The position numbers and the translations under genes were made by a program. The notes below the pieces were generated by a model that saw nothing but the letters and a program-made list of their open reading frames with translations, did not search any database and was not told where the DNA came from. DNA of 10,031 bases. Origin: QHBQ01 sp038230695. Lineage in GTDB: Bacteria; Chloroflexota; Chloroflexia; QHBQ01. The stretch is from the NCBI GenBank assembly GCA_038230695.1, contig JBBRMT010000168.1:1-10031 (forward strand), read 5' to 3'. Below are positions 5,993-10,031 of this stretch, piece by piece. How positions within the stretch are numbered: the first letter of the stretch is position 1; the number at the start of each line of letters is the position of its first letter.

Positions 5993-6090
5993 CCTTCTTC
6001 CTTCCAGGGAGAAGGTTTGGATGAGGGTGAATCTTACTTTACAATCAGCTGGCACGTAAGTTGGGATCCACCCTCACCTAACCTTTCTCA
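5993..6090. repeat. Imperfect inverted pair of REP-like elements between binding-protein and ATPase genes
   Basis: CCTTCT (5993-5998) pairs with AGAAGG (6010-6015), followed by a TTTGGATGAGGGTGAATC tail to 6033. The reverse complement of 6066-6090 is nearly the same: AGAAAGGTTAGG followed by TGAGGGTGGATC. The two halves face each other across a 32-bp spacer and could form one large hairpin. The element fills most of the 146-bp gap and may lower expression of downstream genes or stabilise upstream mRNA. Confidence 0.6.
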
Positions 6091-6120
6091 TTTGCAGAGA
6101 AGTGGAATTGAGGTACACCT

Positions 6121-7155
6121 ATGGCGGCACAGATAGCGGAGCAGGCAAAGGTTGAACCAAAGGTTGCCGATGATGCGGCAATTGTGTTCGAGGATGTAGT
6201 CAAGGAGTTCCCTGGCGCGGCCCGCCCGGCAGTCAACCATGTCAGCCTCAGCGTCAAGCGCGGCCACCTGGTAATCCTGCTTGGCCCCTCCGGTTGCGGC
6301 AAAACCACGCTGATGAAGATGGTCAATCGCCTGTACGAGATGACCTCTGGCTATATTTATATCGAGGGTACGCCGATCTACGCTTTGAAGCTCGAAGATC
6401 TGCGGCGGCAAATTGGTTACGTGATTCAGGATGTCGGTCTCTTTCCCCATATGCGAGTGGAGAAGAATATTGCCGTTGTTCCCAACCTGCTGGGCTGGGA
6501 CAAGGCCAGGATTGATGCCCGTATTGACGAGTTGCTCAAGCTGGTAGGGCTGCCACCGCAGGAGTATCGCCGCCGCTATCCCCGCCAGCTATCGGGCGGG
6601 CAACAGCAACGGGTGGGTATTGCCCGCGCTATGGCTGCCGACCCTGCTACCCTGCTGATGGACGAGCCTTTCGCCGCGATTGACAGCATCACCCGCACCC
6701 GCCTGCAAGACGAACTGCTGCGCATCCAGCATACGGTACGCAAAACCATCCTGTTCGTCACCCACGATGTCGAGGAGGCGTTGCGCCTGGCCGATGAGAT
6801 CGTGATTATGCAGAATGGCGAAGTGGTGCAGTACGACACTCCGCTCAACATCCTCACCCACCCCGCCAACCAGTTCGTCAGCCAGCTAGTGGGCGCAGAG
6901 GATGTGCTGCGCCGCCTCAGCCTGCTAGCGGTGAAGGATTTGCTGGAGCCGCTCACCAGCCAGGCAGCGACCAATCATAACCTCAGCATCGGCATTGACG
7001 ACGACCTGCGCCACGCGCTCGGCCTGATTATGGCTAGCGGCAGCGACGCGCTGCGGGTCGTTGACGAGGATGGCAACCCACGCGGTCAGGTGACGTTGGC
7101 GGCGTTGCGCCAGCTAACCAGCGACCACCACGATGAACCCCTTGCGGCGGGCTAA
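6121..7155 (+). CDS. opuCA: ABC transporter ATPase with single CBS-like domain (OpuCA/OsmV type)
   Basis: The 344-aa product starts at ATG 6121, 7 nt after TGAGG (6109-6113). It is a cytoplasmic ATPase that powers the paired permeases. All nucleotide-binding motifs are intact: Walker A GPSGCGKT (55-62), Q-loop Gln103 in VIQDVGLFPHM, signature LSGGQQQR (157-164), Walker B with DEP at 181-183, and switch His215 in VTHDVEEAL. The C-terminal part (about 285-335: LSIGIDDDLRHALGLIM, then DALRVVDEDGNPRGQVTL) looks like one CBS motif. OpuCA-type proteins usually carry two CBS motifs, which in OpuA sense ionic strength or nucleotides, so this protein appears to have a reduced regulatory domain. It follows the binding-protein gene after 146 bp. 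The second permease lies 357 bp downstream. Confidence 0.93.
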   Translation: MAAQIAEQAKVEPKVADDAAIVFEDVVKEFPGAARPAVNHVSLSVKRGHLVILLGPSGCGKTTLMKMVNRLYEMTSGYIYIEGTPIYALKLEDLRRQIGYVIQDVGLFPHMRVEKNIAVVPNLLGWDKARIDARIDELLKLVGLPPQEYRRRYPRQLSGGQQQRVGIARAMAADPATLLMDEPFAAIDSITRTRLQDELLRIQHTVRKTILFVTHDVEEALRLADEIVIMQNGEVVQYDTPLNILTHPANQFVSQLVGAEDVLRRLSLLAVKDLLEPLTSQAATNHNLSIGIDDDLRHALGLIMASGSDALRVVDEDGNPRGQVTLAALRQLTSDHHDEPLAAG

Positions 7156-7512
7156 TCCTTACCCGCAAATGGTGAAGGGCAGCAGGGGAGGGGTATACTC
7201 CGCCGCTCCCCAAGTTACCGAAGGCTGGGAGCGTAGCTCCGATCGGTTGGGCGCATACAACGCTGGTCGAATGCGCTAGTGCTACAATGTAGGCAATGTG
7301 TGGCGCAAACATCGGAAGGTGATGGTTTTCTATCCTTGATGTGGGGCGACCTGAGTATTGAATCCAAGCTGGAGTAGTGCGGCAAGCAAGGGCTGCGCCC
7401 CCAACCCCCAGTAACTCGGCACACGGCGTGCTTTCTTGCCGCCTCGTTATATTGGACTTTTATTTGTGGGTAACGATAAGCTCTCTGGGAGAGGCATGGT
7501 GAGGGAGGCCGC
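7156..7512 (+). other. 357-bp non-coding gap inside the transporter operon, with hairpins
   Basis: No convincing gene on either strand. CGCTCCC (7204-7210) can pair with GGGAGCG (7227-7233). The same right arm can instead pair as GGAGC (7228-7232) with GCTCC (7236-7240) across a 3-nt loop, so the two folds exclude each other. Further on, GGGC/GCCC (7390-7400) forms a small hairpin followed by CCAACCCCC, another repeat of the C/G-run type. TACAAT (7283-7288) and TATATT (7448-7453) are -10-like but have no good -35. TGTGGGTAA (7465-7473) is one base from a DnaA box. The gap may hold a secondary promoter or attenuator, or simply degenerate repeats. Confidence 0.45.
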
Positions 7513-8193
7513 GTGGGCTATATCTTCAACAACTTTGATGAGGTGAGCCAGCGTCTGTATCAGCACTTGCAGCTTACCGCCTACTCGCTGGTTATCGCCA
7601 TCATCATCGCGCTGCCGCTCGGCCTGCTAATCAGCCGGATCAAGCCGCTTTCCACCCCCATTCTCGCGGTGCTGGGTATCATATACACCATGCCCAGCCT
7701 GGCCTTGTTCGCCATCATGGTGCCATTCCTCGGCCTCGGCTTCCTGCCCGCCATCAGCGTGCTGGTCGCCTACTCGCAACTGAGCCTGGTACGCAATGTG
7801 GCGCTCGGTTTCGATCAGATTGACCCGGCGATCAAGGAAGCGGCACGTGGCATGGGCATGAGTAGCTGGCAGCGATTGACCCAGGTGGAATTGCCGCTGG
7901 CGTTGCCCATCATCATCGCGGGTATACGCATCGCCGCGCTGCTGATTATAGGCATCGGCACGATTGCTGCCTGGATCGGCGCGGGCGGCCTCGGTCAACT
8001 GCTGCTCAACGGGGTGGGCGAACGCAACAACGACAAGATCCTGGCGGGCGCGATGATGATCGCGCTGCTCTCGATCAGCGTTGACCTGCTCTTCCGCCTA
8101 CTCGAACACCTCACTACCCCCAGCGCAGGACTCAGGCCTGGGGCGCAGATCAAGGCCGACGAGTTGGATGTACAGGGTACCGCAGTTGGCTAA
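7513..8193 (+). CDS. Second ABC transporter permease, glycine betaine/choline/carnitine (OpuC/OsmU type)
   Basis: The 226-aa product starts at GTG 7513, 4 nt after GGGAGG (7503-7508). No other in-frame start has a ribosome site. An inner-membrane permease, homologous in plan to the one at 4198: helices from about residue 17 (YQHLQLTAYSLVIAIIIALP), YTMPSLALFAIMVP, EAA loop EAARGMGM (109-116) then VELPLALPIIIAGIR, and IAAWIGAGGLGQLLLNG. The two permeases share the same EAA-loop core and probably form the heterodimeric channel. The extra 20-odd residues after the last helix (PSAGLRPGAQIKADELD) are hydrophilic and cytoplasmic. It is the last transporter gene, separated from the ATPase by a structured gap. 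No clear terminator follows; the next start is 130 bp away. Confidence 0.92.
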   Translation: MGYIFNNFDEVSQRLYQHLQLTAYSLVIAIIIALPLGLLISRIKPLSTPILAVLGIIYTMPSLALFAIMVPFLGLGFLPAISVLVAYSQLSLVRNVALGFDQIDPAIKEAARGMGMSSWQRLTQVELPLALPIIIAGIRIAALLIIGIGTIAAWIGAGGLGQLLLNGVGERNNDKILAGAMMIALLSISVDLLFRLLEHLTTPSAGLRPGAQIKADELDVQGTAVG

Positions 8194-8228
8194 TTGCCGC
8201 ATAAATAGTTTACACAGGTTTTACTCCA

Positions 8229-8250
8229 CTCCAATGTGGCTCTAATGTGG
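8229..8250 (+). promoter_or_regulatory. Tandem 11-bp direct repeat upstream of the secreted helical protein
   Basis: CTCCAATGTGG (8229-8239) and CTCTAATGTGG (8240-8250) are adjacent copies, 10 of 11 identical. An 11-bp period places both on one face of the helix, as in operators bound by OmpR/PhoB-type response-regulator dimers. A -10-like GATAAT (8257-8262) follows after 6 bp, with no good -35, which fits an activator-dependent promoter. The second copy plus ATAG is also one base from a DnaA box. Confidence 0.5.
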
Positions 8251-8322
8251 ATAGATGATAATATAACTGTAACGCCTTCGGCGCAACAACCTAAACATCA
8301 ACACACAAAGGAGACCAAAGAA

Positions 8323-9096
8323 GTGAACAACTCGAAACGCACAATCTTCCTCGGCGCAATCGCCGCCTTCATTCTGCTCGGCTCGCTGGTAGTGATCAGC
8401 GCGGCGCAGACCACCGGCAACAGCACAACCACGACTCAGAACGCCCCCGCAAACGCGACCACGACCCCTGGCACCGCCACCGCCGCGTCAACCACCAAGG
8501 GGCAATACTACAACCTCTACCTGCAGAACCTGTCCACCAGTCTCGGTGTAAGCAAGGACAAGCTGACCCAGAGCATGGTGCAGGCTCAGAAGGACACTAT
8601 CGCCCAGGCAGTCAAGGATGGCAAGCTGACCCAGGCGCAGGCCAACAAGCTCGCCACCCGCATTGATGCGATGGCTCAGAAGGGTGTATATAGCTTCGCT
8701 GGTCTCGGCGCGAAGCATCACGCCAAAACGCACAAGCCCAACGCCGCGCTCAAAGGTGTAGAGCAGCAAGTTACCACTGCGGTAGCCAACAAGCTGGGCA
8801 TCAGCGTTGACCAACTTAAGAGCGACCTGAAGAGCGGCCAGACCCTGGCCCAGATTGCCCAGAGCAAGAACATCAGCGTGGCCGACCTCAAGACCACCAT
8901 CGTCAACACGGTCAAGCCCACGCTCGATGCAGCGGTGAAGGCTGGTACGATAACCCAGGCGCAGGAAGACAAGGTCATCCAGCGCATCCAGAACGCCGAC
9001 TTCACCAAGAAAGGGCTGGGTCTCGGCCATCACGCGCACAAGGGGCTGAAGAGCAGCAATCCCGCAACTACGCCTACCCCGGGCAGCAATGGCTAA
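8323..9096 (+). CDS. Secreted two-repeat helical protein with His-rich segments, function unknown
   Basis: The 257-aa product is taken from GTG 8323, 9 nt after AAAGGAG (8307-8313). An in-frame ATG at 8236 falls inside the 11-bp operator-like repeat and is rejected. Residues 1-28 form a signal peptide or anchor (SKR, then a hydrophobic core ending SAA). Residues 29-58 are a Thr/Asn/Ala linker. Two helical units follow: 65-121 (LGVSKDKL, VKDGKLTQAQANKLATRI) and 146-225 (LGISVDQL, VKAGTITQAQEDKVIQRI). Each has the pattern LGxSxxxL...VKxGxxTQAQxxK, seen in small secreted proteins of the DUF2680/YckD-like sort. The second unit also holds LKSGQTLAQIAQSKNISVADL. His-rich pieces KHHAKTHK (131-138) and GHHAHKG (235-241) end each unit and could bind metal. 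No enzyme motif. Not obviously part of the transporter operon. Confidence 0.78.
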   Translation: MNNSKRTIFLGAIAAFILLGSLVVISAAQTTGNSTTTTQNAPANATTTPGTATAASTTKGQYYNLYLQNLSTSLGVSKDKLTQSMVQAQKDTIAQAVKDGKLTQAQANKLATRIDAMAQKGVYSFAGLGAKHHAKTHKPNAALKGVEQQVTTAVANKLGISVDQLKSDLKSGQTLAQIAQSKNISVADLKTTIVNTVKPTLDAAVKAGTITQAQEDKVIQRIQNADFTKKGLGLGHHAHKGLKSSNPATTPTPGSNG

Positions 9097-9124
9097 ACGT
9101 AGCCATTAACCTAACAGCTTGATT

Positions 9125-9263
9125 AACTAAGCCCCCAGCGGGGGTTGGGGGAGAAATCTTGAAGCGCGATGATACTATGGTAAGCACTTAAACGGCAATC
9201 CTGCTTACTTCAGCATTAGCGCTGGGCGAGATTTCTCCCCCAACCCCCGCTGGGGGCTTAGTT
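9125..9263. repeat. 139-nt nested inverted repeat with perfect 35-bp arms (REPIN/MITE-like)
   Basis: Arms 9125-9159 and 9229-9263 are exact reverse complements over 35 bp. Each contains a small hairpin, CCCCC-AGC-GGGGG, followed or preceded by a TTGGGGG run. Inside the 69-bp spacer two more nested pairs occur: AGCGC (9163-9167) with GCGCT (9219-9223), and GTAAGCA (9180-9186) with TGCTTAC (9202-9208). The whole element can fold into one long hairpin. No transposase gene and no clear target-site duplication are seen. It follows the helical-protein gene by 28 bp and could also act as its transcription end. Confidence 0.75.
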
Positions 9264-9271
9264 GAAGGTGT

Positions 9272-9296
9272 AGGCGGCAATTTCGTAAAATCGCCT
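9272..9296. repeat. Short AT-cored inverted repeat
   Basis: AGGCG (9272-9276) pairs with CGCCT (9292-9296), and ATTT (9280-9283) with AAAT (9288-9291) around CGTA. It lies between the long inverted repeat and the DnaA box, upstream of the small-RNA promoter, where a regulator site would be expected. Confidence 0.35.
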
Positions 9297-9303
9297 GCAA
9301 AAT

Positions 9304-9312
9304 TGTGGATAA
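9304..9312 (-). promoter_or_regulatory. Perfect DnaA-box 9-mer
   Basis: TGTGGATAA on the + strand is TTATCCACA on the - strand, the consensus DnaA box. It ends 5 bp before the -35 hexamer at 9318. It is the only perfect copy noticed, so it suggests a DnaA-controlled promoter rather than an origin. No dnaA, dnaN or box cluster is nearby. Confidence 0.4.
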
Positions 9313-9317
9313 CCCCC

Positions 9318-9346
9318 TTGACGGGATCGGGAAACGGTGATAAGAT
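9318..9346 (+). promoter_or_regulatory. SigA-type promoter of the candidate small RNA
   Basis: TTGACG (-35, 9318-9323), a 17-bp spacer and TAAGAT (-10, 9341-9346). Transcription should start near 9353, exactly where the first hairpin begins. Confidence 0.65.
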
Positions 9347-9352
9347 AGTCTC

Positions 9353-9429
9353 ACGACAGCAGCAATGCTGCTCGTAAGAGAAAGGCTTCGGATGCTCCGC
9401 AAGGACTGTTCGGGGCCTTTCCGTTTTTT
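9353..9429 (+). ncRNA. Candidate small RNA of about 77 nt: two hairpins ending in an intrinsic terminator
   Basis: Hairpin 1 (9353-9375): AGCAGC/GCTGCT closes an AAT loop, extended by ACG/CGT with a 2-nt bulge. Hairpin 2 (9380-9421): GAAAGGCTTCG pairs with CGGGGCCTTTC (including G-U pairs) and the fold continues to a GCAA tetraloop (9399-9402) closed by TCC/GGA. CGTTTTTT follows, an intrinsic terminator resembling rRNA-operon T1 types. No start codon with a ribosome site lies inside. The downstream reductase has its own promoter at 9441, so this looks like an independent transcript rather than an attenuator, though readthrough control is possible. It matches no riboswitch or RNA family I can recognise. 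Confidence 0.5.
9380..9429 (+). terminator. Intrinsic terminator of the small RNA
   Basis: The long GC-rich stem 9380-9390/9411-9421 is followed by CG and six T residues (9424-9429). This is the best U-tract terminator in the window. Confidence 0.8.
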
Positions 9430-9440
9430 GCCCGCCTCAC

Positions 9441-9470
9441 TTGACGCGCCGACAATCGTGGGCTTATAAT
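9441..9470 (+). promoter_or_regulatory. SigA-type promoter of the FAD reductase gene
   Basis: TTGACG (-35, 9441-9446), an 18-bp spacer and perfect TATAAT (-10, 9465-9470). Predicted start near 9477 gives a very short leader beginning just at the ribosome site AGGAGGTG (9478-9485). Confidence 0.7.
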
Positions 9471-9489
9471 CAATGTCAGGAGGTGCAAA

Positions 9490-10031
9490 ATGGCTGAACA
9501 AAACGCAAAGTATGTAATCGTCGGCGGTGGGCTGGCAGCGGCCTCGGCAGTCGAGGGTATCCGCGAGTTGGATAAGGATGGCAGCATTATCATCGTGGCA
9601 TGGGAGGCGGAGTTGCCTTATCATCGCCCGCCGCTATCCAAAGACTTCCTGCGCGGCGAGACCCCGCAGGCAGATGTCTACGTCCACGACGCGGATTTCT
9701 ATAAGCAGAACGGGGTGCAGACGCTGACTGGCCGCGAGGCAGTGACCATGGATACGGCGGCGAAGACAGTGCGTCTCGATGATAGCAGCGTACTCCACTA
9801 TGACAAGCTGCTGCTGGCGACAGGCAGCGGTTCGCGCAAGCTGGATGCGCCCGGCGGCGACCTACCAGGCGTGCATTACCTACGCACCCTAGACGACAGC
9901 CGTCGCCTCAAGCAACAGATCAGCGCGGGCCAGCGGGTGGTCATCATCGGTGCGGGCTTCATCGGGGTGGAGGTTGCCGCCAGTGTCGCGCAGATGGGCG
10001 CGAAGGTTACGCTGCTGAACAAGGGCAAGCA
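9490..10031 (+). CDS. FAD-dependent pyridine nucleotide reductase, ferredoxin/rubredoxin reductase-like (3' truncated)
   Basis: Starts at ATG 9490, 4 nt after AGGAGGTG, and stays open to the window end, so about 180 residues are visible. The N-terminal FAD-binding Rossmann fold is seen as YVIVGGGLAAASA (8-20, GxGxxA type). Then come YHRPPLSKDFL (44-54), the active-site region typical of ferredoxin and putidaredoxin reductases and AIF-like proteins, ATGS (110-113), closing the FAD site, and a second Rossmann start, VVIIGAGFIGVEVAAS (150-165), for NAD(P)H. There is no CxxxxC redox disulfide after the FAD motif, so it belongs with the non-disulfide reductases that pass electrons from NAD(P)H to an iron-sulfur partner, rather than with thioredoxin or lipoamide reductases. 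The partner is unknown; the C-terminal domain is missing from view. The protein should be cytosolic. Confidence 0.9.
   Translation, partial: MAEQNAKYVIVGGGLAAASAVEGIRELDKDGSIIIVAWEAELPYHRPPLSKDFLRGETPQADVYVHDADFYKQNGVQTLTGREAVTMDTAAKTVRLDDSSVLHYDKLLLATGSGSRKLDAPGGDLPGVHYLRTLDDSRRLKQQISAGQRVVIIGAGFIGVEVAASVAQMGAKVTLLNKGK

Noticed and set aside
7034..7424. Two short - strand frames covering the 357-bp gap
   Set aside because: Cys/Pro/Ser/Arg-rich with no ribosome site or motif. One overlaps the end of the ATPase gene.
9125..9263. CRISPR array or toxin-antitoxin-like repeat
   Set aside because: There are only two repeat arms and they are inverted, not direct. There is no spacer series and no cas gene.
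9304..9312. Replication origin
   Set aside because: Only one perfect DnaA box, with single-mismatch copies far away (7465, 8246), no box cluster and no dnaA/dnaN genes.
9353..9429. tRNA or known riboswitch
   Set aside because: No cloverleaf, T-loop or CCA, and the hairpins do not match any riboswitch core I recognise. The reductase has its own promoter downstream.

Overview
This 10 kb window is a moderately GC-rich bacterial segment with every supported gene on the + strand. The mix of genes (a lipobox metallopeptidase, proline/tyrosine-rich small membrane proteins, a 2TM-domain protein, an OpuC-type osmolyte transporter) and the many intergenic 'hairpin plus G-run' repeats would suit a Chloroflexota-like bacterium. 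That placement is an impression from style, not a proven assignment. Promoters are classical sigma-70/SigA type (TTGACN / TATAAT) and Shine-Dalgarno sites are strong.

Region 1 (1-1440): the last codons of an unidentified gene, a palindromic G-rich repeat, then a lipoprotein with a metzincin-like zinc site (HExxHxxGxxD plus a Met-turn), closed by a 15-bp-stem terminator. Region 2 (about 1574-4061): four consecutive small genes, here called A to D, for membrane proteins with disordered Pro/Tyr/Gln-rich N-termini and C-terminal hydrophobic segments. A, B and C share a short acidic-aromatic N-terminal motif. C and D share an SGG-x3-FWPI hydrophobic motif, and D is a recognisable 2TM-domain protein. 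A perfect 20-bp palindrome ends this region.

Region 3 (4079-8193): an osmoprotectant ABC transporter of the OpuC/OsmU class in the order permease, binding lipoprotein, ATPase, permease. It is driven by a strong promoter and a leader hairpin, and is interrupted by a repeat-bearing 146-bp gap and a structured 357-bp gap. Together the genes should make a four-component importer for compatible solutes such as glycine betaine, choline or carnitine.

Region 4 (8194-9429): a secreted two-repeat helical protein of unknown function behind an 11-bp tandem direct repeat (possible response-regulator site), a 139-nt nested hairpin with perfect 35-bp arms (REPIN/MITE-like), a perfect DnaA box, and a compact unit of promoter, two hairpins and U-tract that looks like an undescribed small RNA of about 77 nt. 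Region 5 (9441-10031): a separate promoter and the start of an FAD/NAD(P)-dependent reductase that runs off the window.

The least conventional items are the A-D membrane-protein cluster, the small-RNA unit at about 9318-9429, and the inverted-repeat elements. No CRISPR array, tRNA, rRNA, transposase or phage gene was seen.
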